Shown piece by piece: positions 8,659-17,300 of a stretch of 64,000 nt of DNA; position 1 is the stretch's first letter; each line of letters begins with the position of its first letter. A program made the position numbers and the translations under genes. Under the pieces are notes generated by a model that was not told the DNA's origin, made no database searches, and saw only the letters and a list, made by a program, of their open reading frames with translations. Location of the stretch: NCBI GenBank assembly GCA_019912885.1, contig JAIOHV010000006.1, positions 1 through 64,000 on the forward strand, given 5' to 3'. Origin of the DNA: a bacterium (lineage in GTDB: Bacteria; Lernaellota; Lernaellaia; JACKCT01).

Positions 8659-9960
8659 TCAGACGGCGCGGCCGATCACCCGGCGCAGGTGATCGTTCAG
8701 GAACGTGCCCCGCGGATCAAACCGTTCGCGCACGGCGAGAAAGTCGTTCCAGCGGGGGTACAGGCGCGCGAAATCGGCGGCGGTCCTCGTGTGGCACTTT
8801 CCCCAATGCGGCCGGCCGTCGAATGCGCCCATACGCGCCTCGAAATCGTGGAAGAAATCGTCCCACGGCATGCCGTGGTGCTGGAATGCGCCGAGGTAAC
8901 AACTGTCGCGGCCGTGCGCCGGCGAGAGCCACGGCGCGTCACCGCGCACGAAACGCACCTCGAGGATGAAGCCGATGTCGCGGTCGTGCTCATCGACGCA
9001 CGCCTGCCTTGCGAGGATCGCCTCGCGCGCGTGTTCGATCGGCACGGCGTATTCGGATTCCCAATGGCGGGTGCGTACCCGGAAGTTGAATACGCGGTCG
9101 CTGCGATCGACGTATTCGATTGTTTTCGGCGAAACGGCGGCCAGCAGCCTGTGAAAGGCGCGCACGCGGCGCGGCTTCGGCGCGCAGGCGGCCAAGCCAA
9201 GGTCGACGATGTAGTTGCGCACCAATTCGCGGTGAATCAGGCGGTTGACCCGATGGCCACGCGGTTTTTCGTCCGTGCGGTTTTGCCGGAAGACCAGGGC
9301 GTAGTCCGTGTGTGGCAGGCACCAGAATTTGAAATGTTCGTTATCGCGCACGTAGGCGTCGAGATTCGCGAGCACCTCGTCAACGGTCAGCATTTCCTCG
9401 ACGCAATGGACATTGAACGCGGGCACGCACTCCATTGTCACTTCGGACACCACGCCGAAAAGGCCAAGCGAGCAGGCGGCCGCGTGCAGCAATTCTCCGT
9501 CGCTCTCATCGATGCGCACGATCTCACCGTCGCCGGTGACGATCGTCAGGCCGCGCACGAGGTCGGAGAGCGTGCCGAAGCCGATGCCGGAACCGTGCGT
9601 CGCCGTGGAGATAAGCCCGGCAACGCTCTGCACGTCGATGGAACCGAGGTTCGCGAGCGCCACGCCGTGCGCGGCGAGCATCGCGTTGAGTTGCGCAAGA
9701 CGCAGGCCGCCCTCAACGGTGAATCGCCCCGCGTCACGATCGACGAAAAGCAGCCGCTGGTGGCGGTCCAGGGTGATAAGTTCGCCGTCGCAGCGCGTCG
9801 CCTCCGACCAGGAGTGCCCGCCGCCAACGACGCGCACGTGGGCTTGAGAGGCCGCGGCGCGCCGCACGATGTCGCGGATTTCGGATTGCGTGCGCGGGCG
9901 GTGAAACGCGCGCGGGCGATTGACGACGTTGCGCGGCCAGTTCGTCCAGACGGGATCCAC
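8659..9960 (-). CDS. FAD-linked sugar-lactone oxidase (D-arabinono-1,4-lactone/L-gulonolactone oxidase family)
   Basis: The 433-residue protein has an N-terminal PCMH-type FAD domain with VGGGHSWSEA (His49 is the likely covalent flavin attachment site) and STATHGSG, and a C-terminal ALO domain ending with the family hallmark HWGK (385-388). Family members oxidise aldonolactones such as L-gulono- or D-arabinono-1,4-lactone with oxygen or another acceptor, giving ascorbate-like products. No membrane segment or signal peptide is visible, suggesting a cytoplasmic enzyme. The physiological lactone cannot be deduced. Confidence 0.88.
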   Translation of the reverse strand: MDPVWTNWPRNVVNRPRAFHRPRTQSEIRDIVRRAAASQAHVRVVGGGHSWSEATRCDGELITLDRHQRLLFVDRDAGRFTVEGGLRLAQLNAMLAAHGVALANLGSIDVQSVAGLISTATHGSGIGFGTLSDLVRGLTIVTGDGEIVRIDESDGELLHAAACSLGLFGVVSEVTMECVPAFNVHCVEEMLTVDEVLANLDAYVRDNEHFKFWCLPHTDYALVFRQNRTDEKPRGHRVNRLIHRELVRNYIVDLGLAACAPKPRRVRAFHRLLAAVSPKTIEYVDRSDRVFNFRVRTRHWESEYAVPIEHAREAILARQACVDEHDRDIGFILEVRFVRGDAPWLSPAHGRDSCYLGAFQHHGMPWDDFFHDFEARMGAFDGRPHWGKCHTRTAADFARLYPRWNDFLAVRERFDPRGTFLNDHLRRVIGRAV

Positions 9961-9993
9961 GAACCTACACTATGTTTCGATCGCGCCTGCCGT

Positions 9994-11544
9994 CTACCGC
10001 CGCCACGCGAGAAAGCGCCTGAACCATTTCGCCACGGACGGCGTGAAACGCGTGCGATTGTAGGCATCCGCCGCGCGCTTGATGGCCTCGGCCTGCGTGG
10101 GGTAGGGGTGGATAACGCTCGCGAGGCCGCCAAGGCCGATGCCGTGCACCATCGCGGTCGTGATTTCGCCGATCATCTCGCCCGCGTGGCGCGCGACGAT
10201 GGTGGCGCCGACGATCTCGTCCGTACCCTTTTTCACGCGCACTTTCACGAAGCCGTCCGTCTCGCCCTCGGCCATCGCGCGGTCGTTCTCGGCGAGGTCG
10301 TGGCGATAGGTGTCGATCGCGATGCCGCGCTCGGCAGCCATCGACTCGGTCAGGCCGATCGCGGCGATTTCCGGATCGGTGTAGGTGCATCGGGGGATTT
10401 GCAGCGCGGAGAGTTTTTTGCTCCCGAAAAACAGCGCGTTCTGGATGACGATGCGTGCGGCGGCATCGGCGGCGTGCGTGAATTTCTGCTCCATGCAGAT
10501 ATCGCCTGCGGCGAAGATGCGTTTGTTCGATGTGCGCAGCGCGTCGTCGACCTTCACGCCCGTTCGCGGATCGTACGCGACGCGCGCGGCCTCGAGATTC
10601 ATCGTATCGACATTCGGCTTGCGGCCGACGCCGACAAGAATCTCATCGACGTTCAGAATCGATTCGACGCCGCCGCGATCGAGCGTGAGCGCTTTTCCGT
10701 CGCCGTCGGAGGCAACGCGCGACAGTTTCGTGCCGAGGCGCACGTCGATGCCTTCCGCCTGAAAACGCGAAAGCAGAAGGCGCGCCGCGTCCGGGTCCTC
10801 GCGCAACAGAAATTGATCCATCGCCTCGACGATCGTCACCTCGGACCCCAGGCGCCGGAAAGCCTGGGCCAGTTCGCATCCGATCGGCCCGCCGCCGAGC
10901 ACCGCGAGCCGGCGCGGCAGGCGCGTAATGTTGAAGACGGTCTCGTTGGTCAGGAAGCCGGCCTCGGCCAGGCCCGGGATCGGCGGCGTTGCGGGGCGCG
11001 CGCCCGCCGCGATGACGGCGCGCGAAAAGCGCAGTGTACGGCCATCGACGTCGATCGCGTCGGGCGCGCTGAAACGCGCGGTCCCGATGAAAACGTCCAC
11101 GCCGAGGTCGCGGTAGCGCGCGGCGGCGTCAACCTTGCTGATATCCGCGCGAACACGGCGCACGCGCTCCATGACGCGCGCGAAATCGATTCGCGGATCG
11201 CCGGCGGATACGCCAAAACTCGCGGCGTCGCGAATGTCCCTGGCGGCGCGCGAACTTCGGATGATCGTCTTGCTCGGAACGCACCCGACGTTCAGGCAGT
11301 CTCCTCCCAGGAGGTGCTTTTCGATGAGCGCGACCTTTGCGCCGAGCCCCGCCGCCCCGATCGCGGTGACGAGTCCGGCCGCGCCGGCGCCGATGACGAC
11401 AAGGTTGTATTTCGGCGCCGGTGTCGGATTGATCCAGTCGAGCGGGCGGACGTTCGCGATGAGACGTTCGTTCTGCTCGTCGCGCGGCTCGATCGGAAAC
11501 GCGGGCGACCCGGACATTACGGCCATGGTGGTGGTTTGCGTCAT
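9994..11544 (-). CDS. Pyridine nucleotide-disulfide oxidoreductase (MerA/Lpd-like)
   Basis: The 516-residue flavoprotein has an N-terminal FAD motif (VVIGAGAAGLVTA, about 50-61), the redox-active pair Cys83/Cys88 in GGDCLNVGCVPSK, an NAD(P)-binding motif (LAVLGGGPIGCELA), and a C-terminal dimerisation domain with HPYPTQAE. It lacks the C-terminal vicinal cysteines of mercuric reductase and any N-terminal HMA domain, so mercury reduction is not supported. About 40 extra N-terminal residues precede the FAD motif. Its ATG overlaps the stop of the TVP38 gene (ATGA, 11541-11544). Such TVP38-reductase pairs, sometimes fused, are known in several phyla, but their substrate is not established. Confidence 0.88.
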   Translation of the reverse strand: MTQTTTMAVMSGSPAFPIEPRDEQNERLIANVRPLDWINPTPAPKYNLVVIGAGAAGLVTAIGAAGLGAKVALIEKHLLGGDCLNVGCVPSKTIIRSSRAARDIRDAASFGVSAGDPRIDFARVMERVRRVRADISKVDAAARYRDLGVDVFIGTARFSAPDAIDVDGRTLRFSRAVIAAGARPATPPIPGLAEAGFLTNETVFNITRLPRRLAVLGGGPIGCELAQAFRRLGSEVTIVEAMDQFLLREDPDAARLLLSRFQAEGIDVRLGTKLSRVASDGDGKALTLDRGGVESILNVDEILVGVGRKPNVDTMNLEAARVAYDPRTGVKVDDALRTSNKRIFAAGDICMEQKFTHAADAAARIVIQNALFFGSKKLSALQIPRCTYTDPEIAAIGLTESMAAERGIAIDTYRHDLAENDRAMAEGETDGFVKVRVKKGTDEIVGATIVARHAGEMIGEITTAMVHGIGLGGLASVIHPYPTQAEAIKRAADAYNRTRFTPSVAKWFRRFLAWRR

Positions 11545-12284
11545 GCGTCGTCTCCATCGGCCTCGATCGACACGCCGGCCGCTTTTTCCTTCTCCTGCAA
11601 CTTCTTTTTCGCCGCGCGGACGATGAGGACGAGCACGCCGATGGCCGCACCGAATACCGCGACGAGCGCCCAGGGAATTTTGCCCTGTTCAAGGCCCCTC
11701 GTGACCGCGTCCGCGCCGACGACGTACAGCACCGTGCCCGGAATCATGCATACAAACGACCAGAGCGCGTAAGTCAAAAACGTAACGCGCGTCAGGCCGA
11801 ATCCGTAGTTGAGCAGGTTGAACGGGAAGACAGGCACGAGCCTTGTCAGCGCGACGATGATCGCGCCGTGCGTTTCGGTGAGGCGATCAAGCTTCCTGAA
11901 TTTCTCGTTCTTGCCGAGCCAGGCGGCGATGGCGTCCCGCGCGAAGTAGCGCGCGACAAGAAACGCCAGGCACGCGCCGAGCGTTGCGCCGACAATGACA
12001 CTCGCGACGCCGACGACGGAGCCGAACAGCCCGCCCGCCGCGATGGTCAGCGCCGAGCCGGGGATCGCCGCGACGGTTGCGACGGCGTAGATCAGTACGA
12101 ACACGACTGGGCCAAGCCAGCCGAGCGCGTCGATGAAGCCGCGCAGCCTGCCGAGCTGCGCGCCGATATCAAAGACGTACGAAAGGACGAGCACGGCTAT
12201 CACCGCGGCCATGAGCGCGATCGGGCGCCAAGCGGACGCCTTGCGCGCGGACGGCGGTGCGTTGGGGTTCATGGTGTCGATCAT
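11541..12284 (-). CDS. TVP38/TMEM64 (DedA-like, SNARE-associated) membrane protein
   Basis: The 247-residue integral membrane protein has the central VTT domain: re-entrant segments with AIPGSALTIAAGGLFGSVVG, then ARYFARD, and FPFNLLNYGFGLTRV, flanked by membrane helices. Members of the DedA/VTT superfamily are implicated in lipid scrambling or ion-coupled transport. Translational overlap with the flavin reductase downstream suggests a joint membrane-associated redox function, which is inference. The ATG at 12284 is used; an in-frame ATG lies at 12272. Confidence 0.88.
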   Translation of the reverse strand: MIDTMNPNAPPSARKASAWRPIALMAAVIAVLVLSYVFDIGAQLGRLRGFIDALGWLGPVVFVLIYAVATVAAIPGSALTIAAGGLFGSVVGVASVIVGATLGACLAFLVARYFARDAIAAWLGKNEKFRKLDRLTETHGAIIVALTRLVPVFPFNLLNYGFGLTRVTFLTYALWSFVCMIPGTVLYVVGADAVTRGLEQGKIPWALVAVFGAAIGVLVLIVRAAKKKLQEKEKAAGVSIEADGDDA

Positions 12285-12409
12285 GCCTTCTCCCGATCGG
12301 CGTGAAAACCGTTGCGCCGGATCGTCGAAGGATACGCGCGGGCAGGCGCGGGCGTTTCCGGCAAATCGCGGTTGACGGAGTGCGCGAATTTGCCGACGCT
12401 CATTCCTCG

Positions 12410-13312
12410 ATGCTTTCCGTCGATACCGACTCCTTTGAGCACGCGACCGTGCCGACAAGCACGCTGCGTTTCCATGTGGTGCGCAAGGGCGACGGGCCGC
12501 CCGTCCTGATGCTGCACGGCTTTCCGGAGCACTGGTTTGCCTGGCGCTATCAGATCGACGCGCTCGCCGGCGCGGGCTTTCGCGCGATTGCGCCGGACCT
12601 GCGCGGCTACAACCTCACCGAGCGTCCGCCGAACAAGATCGACTACTCGATGGACCATCTATGCGCGGACGTGGATGCGCTCATCGACGCGCACGGCGGC
12701 GGGCCGGTGCACCTGGTCGCGCACGACTGGGGCGGAGGCGTCGCGTGGATTTACGCGGCGCGCAAGCCGGAGCGTTTGCGATCGCTCTCGATCATGAACG
12801 CGCCGCACCCGCGCGTCTTTCTGCGGCACGTTCTGACCAATCCGCGCCAGATGCTGCGCTCGTGGTACATGCTGTTTTTTCAGATCCCGCGCGTGCCGGA
12901 GTGGTTTTTCCTGCGCGATCCCGGGAAAGAGACGGAAAAGATGTTTCGCGGCTGGGCGCGGCGCAAGGAGATGTTCCCGGACGAGGTGATCGCCAAGTTT
13001 CGCGACGCGATGACGCAGCCCGGCGCGTTGACCGCGGGGATCAATTGGTACCGAGCGGTGCTTCCGGATCGAAAGAGCTTTCGCGAGGTGCGCGGCTTCC
13101 CGAAGATTCGCGTGCCGACGCTTGTCATCTGGGCGGGCAACGACCGCGCGCTCGGCCCGGAGCTCGTTGACGACATCGACAAGCAGATCGACGCGCCTTG
13201 CCGTCTGCATCGGATCCCCGGATGTTCGCATTGGGTGCAGCAGGAGGAGCCGGAGGAAGTGAATCGCGTGTTGATCGAATTTCTGCGCGAACAGGAGGCG
13301 GCCCGCTCATGA
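12410..13312 (+). CDS. Alpha/beta hydrolase, epoxide hydrolase-like
   Basis: The 300-residue protein has the epoxide-hydrolase pattern: oxyanion motif HGFPEHW (36-42), nucleophile Asp106 in AHDWGGG, and a cap domain rich in aromatic residues. The likely catalytic His is in GCSHWVQQEEPEEV near the end. Aspartate as nucleophile separates it from esterases and fits soluble epoxide hydrolases or dehalogenases. The ATG at 12410 gives the normal N-terminus; longer in-frame extensions overlap the upstream divergent region. Its stop overlaps the DHH gene start by four bases (13309-13312), so they form a two-gene operon. Confidence 0.88.
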   Translation: MLSVDTDSFEHATVPTSTLRFHVVRKGDGPPVLMLHGFPEHWFAWRYQIDALAGAGFRAIAPDLRGYNLTERPPNKIDYSMDHLCADVDALIDAHGGGPVHLVAHDWGGGVAWIYAARKPERLRSLSIMNAPHPRVFLRHVLTNPRQMLRSWYMLFFQIPRVPEWFFLRDPGKETEKMFRGWARRKEMFPDEVIAKFRDAMTQPGALTAGINWYRAVLPDRKSFREVRGFPKIRVPTLVIWAGNDRALGPELVDDIDKQIDAPCRLHRIPGCSHWVQQEEPEEVNRVLIEFLREQEAARS

Positions 13313-14259
13313 ACAACGAGCCGATGATCGCGACGCACAACGATTTCGACGGGCTTGTGTCCGCGGCTCTGGTGTCGATCTGGAGCGGCCTCGACGCGTA
13401 TTTTTTCACAAGCCCGACGCAGGTGCGCAACGCGCCGCTCGACCCGACGGACATCGTTTGCGACCTGCCGCATCCGATGCGCGAGGTCCGCGCGTGGTTC
13501 GATCATCACCCGGGCAATCTCGACGAGGCGAAAAAGCTCGGCCTGTCGATCGGCGAGGGCGCGGCGTTCGAGGCGCCGTCGGCCGCGCGCGTGGCGTTCG
13601 ACCATCTGCGCGACAAGGCGGCGTTCCCGCCGTTCATGGAAAACACCGTTATCGACGCGGACAAGATCGACAGCATGGATTACGCGTCGATCGACGAGTG
13701 GCTCGCGGATTCGCCGGCGAACCTGGTGAACCGCGCGATCTACCTGCCGACGGAGGACTTCAAGACGGCGCGCGCGTTCATGATCTGGCTGACGCGGCGT
13801 TTTCGCGATACATCCGTCGCCGCGATCGCCGCGATGCCGGAGATAACCTCGCGCCTTGCCGAATACGAATCGAGCAAGAAGAGCTTCGCCGAAATCGTTC
13901 GCAAGCTCGGGCGCGTGCGTGGAAAACTGCTCGTGCTCGATTTTTCGGATATGCGCAGCGCGCCGCGGTTTTCGCGCAACCTGGCCTACGCCGTCCATCC
14001 GGAGGTGGATGCGCTCGTGACGGTGACGGCGCAATATCAGCAGAATCGCAAGACGAACGACCTGCGCGTTTCCGCCGCGCTCAATCCGTTCAAGAGGCAG
14101 GAGTCGCCGCCCGACCTCGCGTCGTTCATGGAAGATCGCGGTCTCGGCGGTGGACATCCCGCGGCGGCGGGCGGGATCATCCGAAGCGCGTCGAAGGACG
14201 AGCGGATCAAGAAGCTCGACGCGTTTTTGTCCGAACTGGCCGATGAATTTGGCGGTTAG
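13309..14259 (+). CDS. DHH-family phosphoesterase
   Basis: The 316-residue protein carries the manganese-binding motifs of the DHH superfamily: HNDFDG (10-15), the eponymous DHHPGN (65-70), a further acidic IDADKIDSMD, and the DHHA1-type GGGHPAAAGG near the C-terminus. Family members cleave phosphodiester bonds (RecJ, NrnA, cyclic-dinucleotide phosphodiesterases) or phosphoanhydrides. It is the length of NrnA-like oligoribonucleases, but the N-terminal motif is HNDFDG rather than HxxPDxD, so substrate assignment stays open. It is translationally coupled to the hydrolase upstream and overlaps the convergent acyltransferase gene at its end. Confidence 0.85.
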   Translation: MNNEPMIATHNDFDGLVSAALVSIWSGLDAYFFTSPTQVRNAPLDPTDIVCDLPHPMREVRAWFDHHPGNLDEAKKLGLSIGEGAAFEAPSAARVAFDHLRDKAAFPPFMENTVIDADKIDSMDYASIDEWLADSPANLVNRAIYLPTEDFKTARAFMIWLTRRFRDTSVAAIAAMPEITSRLAEYESSKKSFAEIVRKLGRVRGKLLVLDFSDMRSAPRFSRNLAYAVHPEVDALVTVTAQYQQNRKTNDLRVSAALNPFKRQESPPDLASFMEDRGLGGGHPAAAGGIIRSASKDERIKKLDAFLSELADEFGG

Positions 14260-15620
14260 GATTTGCCGAGCAGGCGCGCGCGAATGCGGTTGACGAAGGC
14301 GTCCGCGGCCAGCTGCGTCATAACATCCGTATAGACCGAAAATGCCACGAAAAAGCGTGAATCAAACGTGTAGGCGACAAAGCCGTGTCCCATGTTGTCG
14401 TCCACGGCGAAGTTCACCATGTAGTCGAGAATCTCGAGGTTCGCCGCGCGGGTGATCTCGCTGTCGCTCGTGACGCGCCCGTCCACGCGTCGCGGCCAGA
14501 GCACGCCGACGTTGGAAAGCATGAAGGTCATCGGCTGCGAAAACAGCTTGTGGAGCTTCGGCGCGCGTTTGGCGTACGGCAGAAAGCTCATGAAATAAAG
14601 CAGCCAGCCGAGCATGCGCAGATTGGCGTAGGCGCGGCCGGTTTCGGTGGCGCGCTTTCGCCGCGCGACGAACAGCCCGGTCATCGTTCGCTCGTCCAGG
14701 CGTTCGTCGCGCGTCAGTTCGACGTTGATCGACGTGGAATAGTTCATGCGCCAGTCGCGCACGTCGGCGTCCGTGCGGACATTGACGGGAATCCAGATGG
14801 AGTGCGTTCCGGGAGGCGTGCCGAGGTCTTCGTCCATGATGCGCGCGATCGAGACGCACACGAAATCGTTGACCGTCGCACCCGCGGCTTTGGCGCGATC
14901 GCGCAGAAGGCGCGTTTCGTTTTTGTCGAGCAGGATATACGCGACGTGGCGGCGCGAGCTTGTGACGCGCGTCGGAGGCGTGTAGCGGATGATGGGATGC
15001 TTTTTGTGCAGACGCGACTCGCGCGCCATCTCGACGATCGAATGCCGAAGGCTCGCGGCGGGCGCGGCGCGGCCGGTGGAGACCATGTCCTCGGTGTCGG
15101 CCCACGCGGGATGCTCGCCGGTCAACGTCTGATGATAGCGGGCCAGCAAGATGCGGATGAGCGGAAACATCGTGCCGGCGTCGGAGCCGACATGATGAAA
15201 GTAGAAAACGATCGCATCGTACCCGTCGGAGAAACGCGCGAGGTACAGGCGAAACGAGGACTCCGCGAACAGGTCCATGGGCGTGAGGTATTCGGGTTCA
15301 AACGCCCGGCGAAGCGCGTCAAAACGCCCGAGCGGTTTTTCGCCGGGTTCGGCGATATCGACAACACGCACCCGTGGCGGCGTGTCGAGCGGGACGCGGG
15401 CGAGTTTGTGGCGCAGGCCGGCCTGTTCTTCGGAAAGGCGGCAGTTGAGGCCGGGGAAAATGCGGACGATTTCGTCCAGCGCGGCCTGCAAGGCATCGAG
15501 GTCGACGCGGCCCCGCACGGAGAGATAACAGTACCCGCCGCGCGGCACGCCGGGCGAATCAAGGACGCTCATCGCCTCGCTGACCGGGCCGAGATATTTG
15601 CGGAACCGAACGTCGGTCAT
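14256..15620 (-). CDS. Condensation/CoA-dependent acyltransferase-like protein
   Basis: The 454-residue protein resembles the BAHD/condensation/wax-ester-synthase fold. The catalytic HHxxxD motif is FHHVGSD at 141-147, giving His143 and Asp147. A DFxxxxxxR-like structural region and MNYSTSINVEL follow in the second half. These enzymes transfer acyl groups to alcohols or amines, or catalyse peptide condensation. No carrier-protein or adenylation domain is nearby, so a free-standing acyltransferase (alcohol or lipid acylation) is more likely than a peptide synthetase part. It is convergent with the DHH gene and divergent from the outer-membrane operon at 15762. Confidence 0.75.
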   Translation of the reverse strand: MTDVRFRKYLGPVSEAMSVLDSPGVPRGGYCYLSVRGRVDLDALQAALDEIVRIFPGLNCRLSEEQAGLRHKLARVPLDTPPRVRVVDIAEPGEKPLGRFDALRRAFEPEYLTPMDLFAESSFRLYLARFSDGYDAIVFYFHHVGSDAGTMFPLIRILLARYHQTLTGEHPAWADTEDMVSTGRAAPAASLRHSIVEMARESRLHKKHPIIRYTPPTRVTSSRRHVAYILLDKNETRLLRDRAKAAGATVNDFVCVSIARIMDEDLGTPPGTHSIWIPVNVRTDADVRDWRMNYSTSINVELTRDERLDERTMTGLFVARRKRATETGRAYANLRMLGWLLYFMSFLPYAKRAPKLHKLFSQPMTFMLSNVGVLWPRRVDGRVTSDSEITRAANLEILDYMVNFAVDDNMGHGFVAYTFDSRFFVAFSVYTDVMTQLAADAFVNRIRARLLGKS

Positions 15621-15639
15621 CGGGACGCCCTGACTTCAC

Positions 15640-15662
15640 TTATCGTGGGAGTATGTCGATAA
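15640..15662. promoter_or_regulatory. Inverted repeat in the divergent spacer, possible operator
   Basis: TTATCG (15640-15645) and CGATAA (15657-15662) form a perfect six-base inverted repeat with an 11-base spacer, in the 141-base gap between the acyltransferase and the outer-membrane operon. The local AT-richness fits a promoter region. No regulator gene lies next to it, so this is only a candidate. Confidence 0.25.
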
Positions 15663-15761
15663 AAAACGCCACCCGGTCGCGTCCGGCGGCCCGCGGCGAT
15701 GGACACGCTAACCGAGCTACGTTAACCTCCGCAAGCTTCGAAATTCCGGATTTGGGACCCT

Positions 15762-17300
15762 ATGCATCGACCCATCCGGCGCGGCGTCGCGCGCGGCGCC
15801 CGCGCGCTTTACGTGCCGGCGGTGATCGTCCTTTCGCTTGCCCGTTCGGCGGCGGCGCAGGACGCGTGGGATCTCATCGACGAGGGTGCGTTCACGCCTC
15901 GCGCGGTTCTGTCCGGCGATTTTCAAAGCCGCACCACCGCGGACCTCGTCGCCGACGACGCCTTCGAGGATTTTGTGACGACGCGTGAGTTGCTCTTCGC
16001 GCGAGCCCTGTTCAACACAGCGCCCAACCTTTCCGTATTGCTGTCGGGCATCGTCGATTACGAAATACGTGGCAACCGCGATTTCGAGGGAAACGGCGCG
16101 ACGTTCGAGCCGCGCCTTGAGGAATTGTACGCGGATGTGCACGTCGGGCAGGTGGATTTGCGGCTTGGTCACCAGATCGTGACGTGGGGGAGGACGGATG
16201 TCGTCAGCCCGACGGATACCGTAAACTCCTGGGATCTGCGTCGCGCGATCGACACCGAGCTTGGCCACGTGAAGATCCCGAACCTCATGGCCAAGGCGGA
16301 TTACTACGTGGGCCCGTGGCGCTTCGAGGCGATCTACATCCCGTTTTTTGCGCCCGCGCGCGTCGATCTCATCGGCGGCGACTTCGCGCCGTTTGGAAAC
16401 CGCGTGCCGATCGAACAAGCCGTCGGTTTCATGCAGGAGACCGAGGAGGGGCGGCGCTTCGTGCGTTTCGCGGACGCGTGGTTTCCGGACTGGCGCGACG
16501 AGCTCGCCGATGAGATTTCGCGCGGCGAGATGAACGGTGTCTATCCGATGCCGGACGCCGAGCCGGAAAACGGCGAGCTCGCCGCGCGCGCGAGCCTGAT
16601 CTCCGGGCCGGTCGGCGCGTCCGTTTCGTACATTTACGGCCTGGATGACGTGCCGACGTTGTACCTCAATCCCGTCATTCGCGATCTCGTGCTCGAATCG
16701 GAGGAGCTCTCCGTCGAGGCGATCGGCGACCTGCTCGGCGACGCCGAGCCGCTGCCGCTGTTCGAGACGCGCTACGAGCGGCGCCATCAATTCGGCGCCG
16801 ATTTCGCGGCGAATCTGGGGCCGTCGGTCGTGCGCGCCGAGGGAGTTCTGCAAACGCCCCGTCATCTCTACACGGACGAGCTGCGCATCGTCGAGCGACC
16901 GGCCGCGATCTACACCGCCGCCGTGGATTACACGTTCTCCTTCGACCTTCTTATCAACGCGCAGGTCTTGCAGATGTTCACGCTCGGCGACACGGACGAT
17001 TTGCTGACCGACCGCGCCTATACTTTTTTCATCGCTTACGCGCGGCAGACGTTTTTCGAGGACAAACTCGAGGTGTACGCGCAGCTTCTCTACAACCTCT
17101 CGGAGCTTGATCGCGAGGACTGGAACGACGGCGATGTGTTCGGCGAGGACATGCAATTTTCCACCAAAACGAGCTACGACATCACGCCGGACCTTGAGAT
17201 CGGCGCCGGCGTGATCGCGTTCGGCGGGCCGGAAGGCCGGCTGTTGTCGTTCGCGCACGAACGCAATTTCGCGTTCGTCGATGGGAAATACAGTTTCTGA
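15762..17300 (+). CDS. Outer-membrane beta-barrel protein, DUF1302-like
   Basis: The 512-residue protein has a signal peptide ending near SAAAQ (about residue 35) and alternating amphipathic strands throughout. It has the family hallmark GHQIVTWGRTDVVSPTDTVNSWDL and ends in Phe (GKYSF), as expected for BAM-inserted barrels. DUF1302 proteins often occur with LolA-like/DUF1329 proteins and RND exporters of the MMPL type, as they do in this region. A role in moving hydrophobic molecules through the outer membrane is inferred. Its stop overlaps the next gene's ATG (TGATG at 17298-17302), opening a five-gene operon. Confidence 0.82.
   Translation: MHRPIRRGVARGARALYVPAVIVLSLARSAAAQDAWDLIDEGAFTPRAVLSGDFQSRTTADLVADDAFEDFVTTRELLFARALFNTAPNLSVLLSGIVDYEIRGNRDFEGNGATFEPRLEELYADVHVGQVDLRLGHQIVTWGRTDVVSPTDTVNSWDLRRAIDTELGHVKIPNLMAKADYYVGPWRFEAIYIPFFAPARVDLIGGDFAPFGNRVPIEQAVGFMQETEEGRRFVRFADAWFPDWRDELADEISRGEMNGVYPMPDAEPENGELAARASLISGPVGASVSYIYGLDDVPTLYLNPVIRDLVLESEELSVEAIGDLLGDAEPLPLFETRYERRHQFGADFAANLGPSVVRAEGVLQTPRHLYTDELRIVERPAAIYTAAVDYTFSFDLLINAQVLQMFTLGDTDDLLTDRAYTFFIAYARQTFFEDKLEVYAQLLYNLSELDREDWNDGDVFGEDMQFSTKTSYDITPDLEIGAGVIAFGGPEGRLLSFAHERNFAFVDGKYSF

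Noticed and set aside
9994-11544. Mercuric reductase
   Set aside because: The C-terminal vicinal cysteine pair and HMA domain are missing and no other mer gene is nearby.
8632-11772. Plus-strand open frame of 1046 codons opposite the flavin oxidase and the reductase
   Set aside because: It is antisense to two genes with clear motifs (GGGHSWS, HWGK, CLNVGCVPSK). Its product is rich in Arg, His and Asp without helices or motifs, as expected of a high-GC antisense frame.
14256-15620. Nonribosomal peptide synthetase condensation protein
   Set aside because: No adenylation, carrier or thioesterase domain is in the neighbourhood; a stand-alone acyltransferase is a simpler reading.
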